A stretch of 64,000 nucleotides of DNA from positions 124,001 to 188,000 of the forward strand of contig NZ_JAQZAK010000008.1 of assembly GCF_028737265.1 (NCBI RefSeq). The letters run 5' to 3'. Each line of letters begins with the position of its first letter. The stretch's first letter is position 1. The translations under genes were made by a program, and so were the position numbers. The notes under the pieces are model-generated. The model worked only from the letters and a program-made list of their open reading frames with translations, was not told the DNA's origin and did not search any database. This document shows, one piece after another, positions 23,781 to 31,187 of this stretch. The DNA comes from Actinomycetospora callitridis (GTDB lineage Bacteria > Actinomycetota > Actinomycetes > Mycobacteriales > Pseudonocardiaceae).

Positions 23781-25175
23781 TCATGTCCGTACGCTGCGGC
23801 GACCGTGCTTCGAGCCGTGACGTCGCCCACCCGAGGCGTCGTTCCCGGCGGTCCCGGCGGGCTCGCCGTGGGCCTGCAGCGGGATCGCGCCGGACCATCC
23901 GAACTGCTCGGTGTGGATGCGCGGCGCCGGGATCCCGATCTGGTCGAGCGCCGCCAGTGAGCCCGCGAGCACCGAGGGCGAGCCGCAGACGAAGTAGTCG
24001 AGCACCTGGCGGGCGGCGGGGTCGGCGGGCAGGACCTCGGCGAGCAGGTCGGCGTCGATGCGGCGTCCGTCGGTGCGCGTGACCCGCAGGTCGAGGCGAC
24101 GGGCGAGCGCCGTGAGCTCCTCGGCGAACAGCGGTTCGGTGCCCCGCTCGGCGAGCACGAGGCGGTGGGTGCGGGTGTCGCCGTGGTCGGCGAGCGTGCG
24201 GAGCATGCTCATCATCGGGGTGATGCCGACGCCGCCGGCGAGCAGCACGAGCCCGGCCGAGCCGGGGGCGGCCTCGGTCGAGAACGAGCCGTGCGGCCCG
24301 TCGAGCCACACCTTGCTGCCGGTGCGCAGCGTCGACAGGAGACCGGAGAAGTCGCCCTGGTCGCGGACGGTGAGCTCGATGCGTCCGGTCACCCGCGCGC
24401 TGGACGCGATGGTGAACGGGTGCTCCTCGGCGCCGACCACCCCGCGCTTGAGGCGCAGCCAGACGAACTGGCCGGGCGCGAAGCGCAGGCCGCCGCGGCG
24501 CAGGTGCATCGGGGCGAGCACCAGCGTGCTCACCGTCTCGCTCTCGCGGCGCACGCCGTAGACGACGTAGGCGCCCTGACGCGAGAACAGCGGGCGCCAC
24601 ACCCAGCGGTGGGCGAGCACGCCGAGCAGCACCAGGACGAGCGCGGAGAGCACGACGCGCATCACGGGGTCGGCGACGAGGTTGCCCAGCCAGAAGACGT
24701 GCAGGCCCGCGAGGACGAGCGCGGCGCCGGCGAGCAGGACGTGCAGGCGCGCCCAGATCTCGTAGCGCGCGCCGGGACGCCGGCCGCGGACCGCGACGAA
24801 CCCGACCAGGAGCAATCCGCCGACCGAGCTCCAGCCGGCCCGGGCGGCGGCGGAGCCCTGGAAGGGGTTGAGCAGGCTCGGGTGGTTGAGGATGGCGACG
24901 GCCATGTGGATGCCGACGAGGACGATCGCCAGGGTGCCCAGCCAGCGGTGCAGGCCCAGGACCTTCTCGACCCCGAACGCCCGGGTCAGCGAGCGCACCC
25001 GCGAGGGGACCACCACGACGACCACGAGCAGGGTCAGGGCGAGCAGGCCCAGGCCGACCGAGAGCACACCGAGGACCGAGCTGCCCCCGCCGCGGACCGC
25101 GACGAGACCGACCGGGATCACCACGAGGGCGGCGAGGACCGCCACCCACACGGCGCGTGTTGACCGTTGCTGCAC
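23781..25175 (-). CDS. Ferric-reductase-like transmembrane flavoprotein
   Basis: A 464-residue membrane oxidoreductase. Six TM helices (to about residue 200) include haem-ligand-type histidines in GLHRWLGTLAIVLVGIHM and LHVLLAGAALVLAGLHVFW. A cytosolic ferredoxin-reductase module follows: PGQFVWLRL and HPFTIAS for FAD, then LLAGGVGITPMMSML and YFVCGSPSV for NAD(P)H. The protein moves electrons from NAD(P)H across the membrane, perhaps to Fe(III); its position beside ferritin fits iron handling. GTG 25175 is chosen because TACCGT lies seven bases upstream; GTG 25193 is also possible. The C-terminal ~40 residues are basic and disordered. Confidence 0.87.
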   Translation of the reverse strand: MQQRSTRAVWVAVLAALVVIPVGLVAVRGGGSSVLGVLSVGLGLLALTLLVVVVVVPSRVRSLTRAFGVEKVLGLHRWLGTLAIVLVGIHMAVAILNHPSLLNPFQGSAAARAGWSSVGGLLLVGFVAVRGRRPGARYEIWARLHVLLAGAALVLAGLHVFWLGNLVADPVMRVVLSALVLVLLGVLAHRWVWRPLFSRQGAYVVYGVRRESETVSTLVLAPMHLRRGGLRFAPGQFVWLRLKRGVVGAEEHPFTIASSARVTGRIELTVRDQGDFSGLLSTLRTGSKVWLDGPHGSFSTEAAPGSAGLVLLAGGVGITPMMSMLRTLADHGDTRTHRLVLAERGTEPLFAEELTALARRLDLRVTRTDGRRIDADLLAEVLPADPAARQVLDYFVCGSPSVLAGSLAALDQIGIPAPRIHTEQFGWSGAIPLQAHGEPAGTAGNDASGGRRHGSKHGRRSVRT

Positions 25176-25182
25176 GGGGCGG

Positions 25183-25188
25183 ACGGTA
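25183..25188 (-). promoter_or_regulatory. -10 box TACCGT, leaderless start
   Basis: On the minus strand TACCGT is followed by seven bases and GTG 25175. It lies inside the reading frame if GTG 25193 were used, which argues for the later start. Confidence 0.4.
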
Positions 25189-25496
25189 GGCACGGTGGAT
25201 CAGTGGCCCCGGCGCGTCTGAGAGCCGGTCCGCCCGCGGCGCGGCGACGGGCGCCCGCCACGCGCCCAGGCACACCTAGTTCCCCCGACCGGGTGAAGAC
25301 CTGCTCCGTCTGCTGAGACCCGCTCTCAGCTTCGCCGGACGGCGCACCTGCGGTGCAAGCCCTGCGTCCACGCTGGCACTCAACGCCAGGATCGCCACAT
25401 CCTCGATCCCACGACACGCCGCTGCGGGGAGCCGAGCGGACGCACCTCTTGCCACCACGAAGCGCCCGATCGGACGCCACCGGGCAGGATGCGCGC
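25189..25496. other. Divergent intergenic region with one dispersed-repeat copy
   Basis: About 310 bases separate the ferric-reductase-like gene from the methyltransferase. I see no gene here. It contains the repeat at 25353-25420 and a weak -10-like CAGGAT (25485-25490), six bases before GTG 25497. Confidence 0.6.
25353..25420 (+). repeat. Dispersed repeat B, copy 1
   Basis: About 68 bases beginning GTGCAAGCCCTGCGTCCACG and running to CGACACGCC. They match the reverse complement of 26419-26488 almost exactly over the first 28 bases and with scattered changes after that. The two copies therefore flank the methyltransferase gene as an inverted pair. The core TGGCACTCAACGCCA is an imperfect palindrome. 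Confidence 0.8.
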
Positions 25497-26330
25497 GTGA
25501 TCTCGCGTTCGCGTCTCCGCTTCCCGGCCGTGCTCGCCCTCGCCGCGGCCGGTGTCGCGCTCGTCCCGCCGGCCTGGCGGTCGCTGCGCCCCCGCCCGCG
25601 CGCCGGCTTCGACCGCGCGACCGCGGCCGCGGGGGTCTCCGCCCAGTTCGACCACGACGCCACCTCCTACGACCGCCTCGTCGGCGCGAACCCCGGCTAC
25701 CACGACCACCTGCGCCTGTCGGCCCGCCGCCTCGGCCTGCCCGACGGCGGTGCCGGGGCCGTCCTGCTCGACGTCGGGTGCGGCACGGGGCTCTCGACGG
25801 CGGCGCTCGTCGAGACCTACCCGCAGGCCCGCGTCGTCGCCGTCGACGCGTCGGCCGAGATGCTCGCCCGCGCCCGGGAGAAGTCGTGGCCGGACACCGT
25901 GCGGTTCGTGCACGCGCGGGCCGAGGACCTGGACGCCGCGTTGGCGGCCGAGGGCCTCGAGGGCCCGTTCGACGGCCTGCTCGCGGCCTATCTCGTCCGC
26001 AACCTGCCCGACCGCGACGCCGGCGTCGCCGTGCTCGTCGACCACCTCGCGCCTGGCGCCCCGATCGCGGTGCACGAGTACTCGGTGGCCGACTCGGCCT
26101 ACGCGCGCGGTATCTGGAGCGCCGTGTGCTGGGCGGTGATCATCCCGCTGGGGTGGCGCGTCACCGGCGACGCCTCGCTCTACAGCTACCTCTGGCGCAG
26201 CGTCCTGGCCTTCGACGGCCTCGGCCGGCTCGAGCAGCGTCTGCGCGACGCCGGGCTGCGCGAGGTCCACACCCGCCCCGTCGACGGCTGGCAGCGCGGC
26301 ATCGTCCACACGGTGCTCGGACGTCGCTGA
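25497..26330 (+). CDS. Class I SAM methyltransferase, UbiE/CrtT-like
   Basis: A 277-residue methyltransferase with a short hydrophobic N-terminal segment (about 8-24) that may anchor it to the membrane. The core has motif I LLDVGCGTGLS, the acidic VVAVDASAEML, VRFVHARAEDLD and the LLAAYLVRNLPDRD post-motif. The overall plan is like UbiE/menaquinone or carotenoid-ring methyltransferases. The convergent neighbour is a Rieske protein of the DUF5914 type. I recall these being found together near carotenoid genes in actinobacteria, so a lipid or carotenoid substrate is possible. GTG 25497 follows CAGGAT by six bases. An inverted repeat pair flanks this gene. Confidence 0.85.
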   Translation: MISRSRLRFPAVLALAAAGVALVPPAWRSLRPRPRAGFDRATAAAGVSAQFDHDATSYDRLVGANPGYHDHLRLSARRLGLPDGGAGAVLLDVGCGTGLSTAALVETYPQARVVAVDASAEMLARAREKSWPDTVRFVHARAEDLDAALAAEGLEGPFDGLLAAYLVRNLPDRDAGVAVLVDHLAPGAPIAVHEYSVADSAYARGIWSAVCWAVIIPLGWRVTGDASLYSYLWRSVLAFDGLGRLEQRLRDAGLREVHTRPVDGWQRGIVHTVLGRR

Positions 26331-26377
26331 GGCGAGGTCCGAGCCGCTGCTGGGTGGCCGCGAGGTGGTGGATTTCC

Positions 26378-26409
26378 TGACGTTCAACGTCAGCGTGGCC
26401 CCCACGCTG
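26378..26409. repeat. Compound palindromes downstream of the methyltransferase
   Basis: TGACGTTCAACGTCA (26378-26392) is a perfect palindrome around one central base. It is joined to CAGCGTGG-CCC-CCACGCTG (26391-26409), an 8-bp stem with 3-base loop. They lie between convergent genes and may act as a bidirectional terminator together with the adjacent repeat copy. Confidence 0.65.
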
Positions 26410-26418
26410 CCACTGGCT

Positions 26419-26488
26419 CGGCGTGTCGGGGCGCGCGACGATGTGACGATCCTGGCGTTCAGTGCCAGCGTGGACGCAGGGCTTGCAC
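26419..26488 (-). repeat. Dispersed repeat B, copy 2 (inverted)
   Basis: The reverse complement matches 25353-25420: the block GTGCAAGCCCTGCGTCCACG is identical, then the CTGGCACTxAACGCCAGGATCG core has a single change, and CGACACGCC is shared at the far end. It lies in the convergent gap between the methyltransferase and the Rieske gene. Confidence 0.8.
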
Positions 26489-26515
26489 GCGGAGCGTGCA
26501 CTTCCCGGGCGGGCG

Positions 26516-27526
26516 TCAGCCGCGACGGCGGGCGGCGCGGACGGCGTAGGTGCGCTCGGCGTACTCGATGTCGTCGTTCCACAGGCGCTTCGCGGTCCAC
26601 TCCATCAGCGGGCGCACGAGGGTCTGGGCGCGGCGGGCGTGGACGAAGCCCGGGCGGTCGGAGTGGGCGATCGTCGCCTCGACCACCGCCGTGCGGGGCC
26701 GACCGTCGGGGTGCGGGGCCAGCGGGGTCGCGTGGGTCTCGACGACGCTGCCGGCGCCCTCGCCCTCGGTGATGTGCATGACGATCGTCCGCGGCTCCGG
26801 GCACGTGAACCGGGCGCGCACGGGCACGCCCCAGTTCTTCGAGATCCGGAACGCCACCTCGAGGTCGAAGTGGTCGTCCTCCTCGCCCGCGTCGCGCCCC
26901 GGCGCACGCTCGACGCGCAGGTCGGCGAACGAGTGCGGGTGGAACCAGGCGCCGTGCCAGGGGTCGAGCCGGTTCGCGAGGACGTCGGCGGGCTCGCAGG
27001 TGCCGACCATCGACGCCACGGCCACGAGGCTCTCGTCGACGTCCGGGCGCTCCGGCAGGATCGGGGCGTCGGTGGGCTCCTCGCCGCCGACCGCGTCGAG
27101 CCGCACCCAGGCCAGGGCGCCGTCGTCGAACGCGGGCAGCGTGCGCCATCCCGCGCGTCCCGACGGCCCGAGGGCGAGGCCGTGCCAGCGGCAGATCAGC
27201 TCGCAGCCCGACTGCACGGCGGTGCTCATGTCCGCGCCGAGGTGGGGGCACGCGCCGGGGCCGGCGTGCAGGGATCCGTTCGGCGACCGCCAGAGCACCA
27301 GCTCGACCCCGGCCACCGTGGTGCCGAACGGGGTGCCGGTGCGGACGTCGCGGCTCGCGCCGACGACATACCAGTTGCCCGACGGACGCGCTGTGGCGCG
27401 CGCGAGCGCCGCGTCGATGATGCCGACCTTCGCGTCGCGCCAGGTGGGCTCCATGGCCGCCCACTCCCGCTCCGACAGCCGTCGCAGCGGGTTCGCCGGC
27501 GTGCGCCGTTCCGCCTTCTTCAGCAC
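26516..27526 (-). CDS. Rieske [2Fe-2S] protein, DUF5914 type
   Basis: A 336-residue protein with an N-terminal Rieske domain. The cluster ligands are ACPHLG (Cys-x-His) and ICRWHG (Cys-x2-His). The longer C-terminal half has DPWHGAWFHPHSFADL and a START-like fold pattern, as in Rieske oxygenases and the actinobacterial DUF5914 proteins. The reaction is unknown; hydroxylation or desaturation of a lipid or carotenoid is a reasonable guess from family context. GTG 27526 is chosen because TAGCGT lies seven bases upstream; the frame stays open to 27592 but has no ribosome site. Confidence 0.8.
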   Translation of the reverse strand: MLKKAERRTPANPLRRLSEREWAAMEPTWRDAKVGIIDAALARATARPSGNWYVVGASRDVRTGTPFGTTVAGVELVLWRSPNGSLHAGPGACPHLGADMSTAVQSGCELICRWHGLALGPSGRAGWRTLPAFDDGALAWVRLDAVGGEEPTDAPILPERPDVDESLVAVASMVGTCEPADVLANRLDPWHGAWFHPHSFADLRVERAPGRDAGEEDDHFDLEVAFRISKNWGVPVRARFTCPEPRTIVMHITEGEGAGSVVETHATPLAPHPDGRPRTAVVEATIAHSDRPGFVHARRAQTLVRPLMEWTAKRLWNDDIEYAERTYAVRAARRRG

Positions 27527-27533
27527 GAACCGG

Positions 27534-27539
27534 ACGCTA
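27534..27539 (-). promoter_or_regulatory. -10 box TAGCGT, leaderless start
   Basis: On the minus strand CTAGCGTCCGGTTC is followed directly by GTG 27526, seven bases after the hexamer. Confidence 0.45.
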
Positions 27540-27619
27540 GGCCGGGCGCCGCGACAGTGCAGTGAGGGGACGCGGCCTGTGGCCGGACGCACGCCGTGCT
27601 GCGCCGAACGTGCACCGTG

Positions 27620-28819
27620 TCACTCCACGGGGGCACGTTCCCAGGGGCACGACAGACACCGCGGGCCACCGCGCCCCGAGCCGAGCTCGAACCCGGCGAT
27701 CGTCAGCACCTCGATCCCGGCGGCCTCGAGCCGGGCGTTCGTCGTGGTGTTGCGCTCGTAGGCGACGACGCGGCCGGGCGCCAGCGCGAGGGTGTTGTTG
27801 CCGTCGTCCCACTGCTCGCGCTCCGCGGCGACGGACTCGAGCCCGGTGTCGACGGCCCGCAGCTCGTCGATCCCCATGGCGCGCGCCGCGGCCGGGCGGA
27901 ACGGCTCGGGGCCCCGGATGTCGAGGTGGTCCGGGCCCTCGGGGCGCACCGTCCACGCCTCGAGCCCGTCGAGCACGCCCGGGTAGATGACCATCGTCTC
28001 GGTGTCGACCATCGTCGCCACCGTGTCGAGGTGCATGGTCGCCCGGCGCTGGGCGATCGGGACCGCGAGCACGGTGTGGGCGAGGCCGTCGGCGAACATC
28101 GCCCGTGCGAACGACTCGGCGCCCGCGGGGCTCGTGCGCTCGCCGACCCCGACCGCCAGCACCCCGGGGGCGAGCAGCAGCACGTCGCCGCCCTCGACCG
28201 CGGACGGGTCGCGGGGCGCGGTCGGCGCCACGACGCCGAGCTCCGGGTGGTGGCGCTGGGCGAGCGCGACCAGCGAGGCCTCCCGCCGGCGCGCCGGCAT
28301 CCCCATCGACGACGCCACGACGCGCGGGCCCACCCGGATCGACGAGTCGCGGGTGAACATGAGGTTCGGCAGCGGGTCGACGGCGAAGTCGTGCGGCGCG
28401 GCCATGGCGCGCACCAGTGAGCGTCCCGTCACACCCAGCTCGGCGAACGAGCGCCCGCCGATGAGGGCCTCGGCCAGCGCGGCGTCGTCGAGCCCGTGCA
28501 GCTCGGCGCGCACCGCCTCCCCGAGCTCGCGACCCAGCGCCCGCTCGTCGACGGCGTCGGCGATCCCGGCCTCGCGCGCGGCCGGGCTCGCGAGCGCCTC
28601 GACGAGCACGTCCCCGAGCAGGAGGACCCGCACGCCGTGGGTGCGCAGCAGGTCGGCGAAGGCGTCGTGCTCGACCTGGGCGCGCTCCACCCAGGGGATC
28701 CCGTCGAACAGCAGGCGGTCGGCGTTGCGCGGGGTCAGGCGCTCGAGCTCGGGGCCCGGGCGGTGCAGGACGACCGTGCGCAGCGCGCCGACCTCGGAGT
28801 CCACGTGCGGCGCATCCAC
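27620..28819 (-). CDS. arcA: Arginine deiminase
   Basis: A 399-residue guanidino-modifying enzyme that converts arginine to citrulline and ammonia. Family motifs in order: LRTVVLHRPGPELERLTP, LPNLMFTRDSSI, EGGDVLLL, HLDTVATMVD, the ANN-like DDGNNTLALAPG, and the C-terminal nucleophile in CLSC, where Cys388 aligns with the catalytic Cys of Pseudomonas ArcA. No ornithine carbamoyltransferase or carbamate kinase is next to it, so the role may be nitrogen or acid-stress related rather than a full ADI operon. GTG 28819 is leaderless and shares a 39-base divergent region with the SDR gene. Confidence 0.93.
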   Translation of the reverse strand: MDAPHVDSEVGALRTVVLHRPGPELERLTPRNADRLLFDGIPWVERAQVEHDAFADLLRTHGVRVLLLGDVLVEALASPAAREAGIADAVDERALGRELGEAVRAELHGLDDAALAEALIGGRSFAELGVTGRSLVRAMAAPHDFAVDPLPNLMFTRDSSIRVGPRVVASSMGMPARRREASLVALAQRHHPELGVVAPTAPRDPSAVEGGDVLLLAPGVLAVGVGERTSPAGAESFARAMFADGLAHTVLAVPIAQRRATMHLDTVATMVDTETMVIYPGVLDGLEAWTVRPEGPDHLDIRGPEPFRPAAARAMGIDELRAVDTGLESVAAEREQWDDGNNTLALAPGRVVAYERNTTTNARLEAAGIEVLTIAGFELGSGRGGPRCLSCPWERAPVE

Positions 28820-28827
28820 GGTCGGCG

Positions 28828-28851
28828 ACCCTAGGACGCCCGATCTACCCT
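28828..28851. promoter_or_regulatory. Back-to-back leaderless promoters for arcA and the SDR gene
   Basis: On the minus strand TAGGGT (28833-28828) lies eight bases before GTG 28819. On the plus strand TACCCT (28846-28851) lies seven bases before ATG 28859. Both promoters sit in a 39-base gap, so their -35 regions must overlap the opposite promoter or gene. Confidence 0.5.
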
Positions 28852-28858
28852 TCGCGCC

Positions 28859-29770
28859 ATGGGACTCCTCGAGGACAAGGTGGTCGTCGTCACCGGAGCC
28901 GGTCGCGGCATCGGCCGGGGCGAGGCGCTGGAGTGCGCACGGCAGGGGGCGGCCGTCGTCGTCGCCGAGTTCGACGCCGACGCCGGTGAGGAGGTCGTCG
29001 GCGAGATCACCGCCGCCGGGGGCCGTGCGGCCGCCGTGCCGGGCGACGTCTCCGACGCCGACGTCGCCGACGCGCTCGTCGCCACGGCCGTCGAGCGGTT
29101 CGGCGCGCTGGACGCGGTGGTCAACAACGCCGGCATCCTGCGCGACCGGACGCTGGTCAAGATGTCGGACGCCGAGTGGGACGACGTCGTCCGCGTCCAC
29201 CTGCGCGGCCACTTCGCCCCGACGCGTGCGGCCTGCCGCTACTGGCGGGAGAACGAGCGGCCCGGGCACCTGGTGCACACCGCGTCGACCTCGGGGATCC
29301 TCGGCAACTTCGGGCAGGCGAACTACGGTGCGGCCAAGGCGGGCATCGCGGCCTTCTCGACGATCGTCGCGATGGAGATGGCCCGCTACAACGTCACCTC
29401 GAACGCGATCGCGCCCTCGGCGCTGACCCGGATGACCGAGGCGCTGCTGCCCCCGGACGTGCGCGAGGACCGCCGGGCGAGCCTCGAGCGCGGCGAGTTC
29501 GACTTCTTCGACCCCGACAACGTCGGGCCGTTCGTGGCCTACCTCGCCTCCGACGCGTCGGCGCACATCAGCGGCAAGGTCTTCGGCGTCCAGGGCGACT
29601 CGATCGAGCTCTACCAGCCGTTCACGTCGGTGGCCGAGGTCCGCGGCGACGGGCACCGCTGGGACGCCGAGAAGATCCCGGGTCGCATGGACGAGCTGTT
29701 CGCCGAGGCCGGCATGGACCCGGCACCGGAGAACATGATGGCGCGCTCCCGGCACAAGATCATTTCCTAG
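28859..29770 (+). CDS. SDR-family oxidoreductase (3-hydroxyacyl-CoA dehydrogenase-like)
   Basis: A 303-residue short-chain dehydrogenase. The NAD(P) motif is TGAGRGIG, the NNAG motif is VVNNAGILRDR, and the catalytic Ser-Tyr-Lys lie in TASTSGILGNFGQANYGAAKAG. The ILRDRTLVKMSDAEWD stretch resembles the dehydrogenase part of multifunctional beta-oxidation proteins, and the C-terminal ~60 residues extend beyond a minimal SDR. The substrate is probably a hydroxyacyl-CoA, unproven. It ends two bases before the region holding repeat A copy 1. Confidence 0.9.
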   Translation: MGLLEDKVVVVTGAGRGIGRGEALECARQGAAVVVAEFDADAGEEVVGEITAAGGRAAAVPGDVSDADVADALVATAVERFGALDAVVNNAGILRDRTLVKMSDAEWDDVVRVHLRGHFAPTRAACRYWRENERPGHLVHTASTSGILGNFGQANYGAAKAGIAAFSTIVAMEMARYNVTSNAIAPSALTRMTEALLPPDVREDRRASLERGEFDFFDPDNVGPFVAYLASDASAHISGKVFGVQGDSIELYQPFTSVAEVRGDGHRWDAEKIPGRMDELFAEAGMDPAPENMMARSRHKIIS

Positions 29771-29777
29771 GTGCCGG

Positions 29778-29847
29778 CGAGCGCGTGGCCCTATCGGCGT
29801 GCTCCCCTGATCCGGACACTCAACGTCTGCGGCGCCACGCCGCTGAC
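29778..29847 (+). repeat. Dispersed repeat A, copy 1
   Basis: About 70 bases between the convergent SDR and CPBP genes. The stretch GTGGCCCTATCGGCGTGCTC and the following CCCTGAT, then CGGACACTCAACGTC, reappear in inverse orientation at 57181-57249. The 3' part (GCGGCGCCACGCCGCTGAC) forms a hairpin. It may serve as a bidirectional terminator. Confidence 0.8.
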
Positions 29848-29849
29848 AC

Positions 29850-30668
29850 TCACGCCGGCAGGAACGGCAGCACACCGGCCAGCAGCGCCGAGCCGACGAA
29901 GGCGACGACGTCGAGCAGGGCGTGGGCGCCGACGAGGGGCCACAGCCGGCCGGTGCGCTGCCAGTACCGCCCGAACACCAGGCCCATGAGCAGGTTGCCC
30001 AGCCCGCCGCCGAAGCCCTGGTAGAGGTGGTACGACCCGCGCAGGGCGGCCGAGATCGCCAGCGCGCGGTTCTCGCCGACGCCGAGTCGCCGCAGGCCGT
30101 GGAGCAGGTAGCCGACCACCAGGACCTCCTCGGCCCAGGCGTTCGCCACCGCCGAGATGACCAGCACCGGCACCCGCCACCAGTGGTCCTCCAGCAGCGA
30201 GGGGACGACGGTGGTGTTCAGGCCCAGCGAGCGCGCGGCGAGGTAGAGCGCGAGGCCGGGGATGCCGATCAGCGCGGCCAGGCCCACCGACGCCAGCGCG
30301 TCGCGCCCGGGACGTCGTCCGTCGAGCCCGATGTCGCGCGGGCCCGAGCCGCCCCGGACGAGCAGGTAGAGCCCGAGCGCCCCCCACGCGACGAGCGCGA
30401 GCGAGCCCGCGAGCTGCGCCGCGAGATCGGCCCACGGGTTGCGGGCGAGGCTCTCGTCGATGGCCACCCGGCGCTGGTCCAGCGGCACGGGCGAGGACAG
30501 CGCGTCGAGCAGCGAGATCAGGCTCCGCACGCCCGACAGCCCGAGCGTCACCGCGAAGACCACGACGAGCTCGGTGCGCAGCAGGCGGCGGCCGGGCGGA
30601 TCGAGGACGACGACGCCGGCCGGGGGAGCGGGACGCAGCCACGCCCGCCACGTCTCCCGGCTGATCAC
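29850..30668 (-). CDS. CPBP-family intramembrane metalloprotease
   Basis: A 272-residue protein with about eight TM helices. The CPBP/Abi (CaaX protease-like) motifs are the Glu pair in NAWAEEVLVVGYLL, the second motif RGSYHLYQGFGGG, and HALLDVVAF. These residues coordinate zinc for intramembrane cleavage, often of prenylated or small peptides. The target is unknown. GTG 30668 is leaderless (TAGCCT six bases upstream). The gene lies downstream of a marR gene on the same strand, with a 21-base gap. Confidence 0.88.
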   Translation of the reverse strand: MISRETWRAWLRPAPPAGVVVLDPPGRRLLRTELVVVFAVTLGLSGVRSLISLLDALSSPVPLDQRRVAIDESLARNPWADLAAQLAGSLALVAWGALGLYLLVRGGSGPRDIGLDGRRPGRDALASVGLAALIGIPGLALYLAARSLGLNTTVVPSLLEDHWWRVPVLVISAVANAWAEEVLVVGYLLHGLRRLGVGENRALAISAALRGSYHLYQGFGGGLGNLLMGLVFGRYWQRTGRLWPLVGAHALLDVVAFVGSALLAGVLPFLPA

Positions 30669-30674
30669 GGGCCC

Positions 30675-30680
30675 AGGCTA
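30675..30680 (-). promoter_or_regulatory. -10 box TAGCCT, leaderless start
   Basis: On the minus strand TAGCCTGGGCCC is followed by GTG 30668, six bases after the hexamer. Confidence 0.45.
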
Positions 30681-30689
30681 GGCGCAGGC

Positions 30690-31136
30690 TCAGGCGGGGC
30701 GACCGGACCGCTCGACGGCCGCGGTGAGCCGGCTGAGGAGATCGTGGGCGAAGGCCTTCTCGGCGTCACCGAGCGCGCGGCACACCTCGTCGATCTCGCG
30801 GACCGCGGGCAGCCAGGCCGCGTAGGAGGCCGCGCGGGCGGCCTCGGTCACGGTGAGCACCACGCGCCGCCGGTCGGCGGTGTCCCGGACGCGTTCGACG
30901 TGACCGGCCCGTTCGAGGCGGTCGACGAGCACCGTGGCCGAGGCGGAGCTGATGCCGAGGCGACGACCGAGGTCGGCCGTGCCCATCGACCCGTGCTGGG
31001 TCAGCTCGCCGATCGCCGACATGTCCGTGGCGTTCATGTCCATCACCCGCGCCATCCGCCCGACGAGCTCGCGGGACGCGGTGATGAGGTCGCGCACCGC
31101 GAGCGTCGTGGCGTCCAGCTCCTCGAGGTCGGCCAC
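30690..31136 (-). CDS. MarR-family transcriptional regulator
   Basis: A 148-residue winged-helix regulator. The DNA-binding core runs from LTQHGSMGTADLGRRLGISSASATVLVDRLERAGHVERV, followed by the wing DTADRRRVVLTVTE with the conserved DxRxxxxxLT. It is divergent from the FAD monooxygenase gene 51 bases away and probably represses it and itself until a ligand binds. GTG 31136 has GGGAG upstream. A TAGA-CAA-TCTA inverted repeat in the gap is a likely operator. Confidence 0.92.
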   Translation of the reverse strand: MADLEELDATTLAVRDLITASRELVGRMARVMDMNATDMSAIGELTQHGSMGTADLGRRLGISSASATVLVDRLERAGHVERVRDTADRRRVVLTVTEAARAASYAAWLPAVREIDEVCRALGDAEKAFAHDLLSRLTAAVERSGRPA

Positions 31137-31152
31137 GTCACTCCCAGAAGTA

Positions 31153-31167
31153 GTTAGACAATCTAGC
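31153..31167. promoter_or_regulatory. Candidate MarR operator
   Basis: GTTAGACAATCTAGC contains the inverted repeat TAGA-CAA-TCTA with matching outer G/C. It lies between the divergent marR and monooxygenase genes and stands out as AT-rich. TATCCG (31176-31181), six bases before GTG 31188, is a plausible leaderless -10 for the monooxygenase. Confidence 0.55.
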
Positions 31168-31187
31168 GATCAGGATATCCGAGGTGC

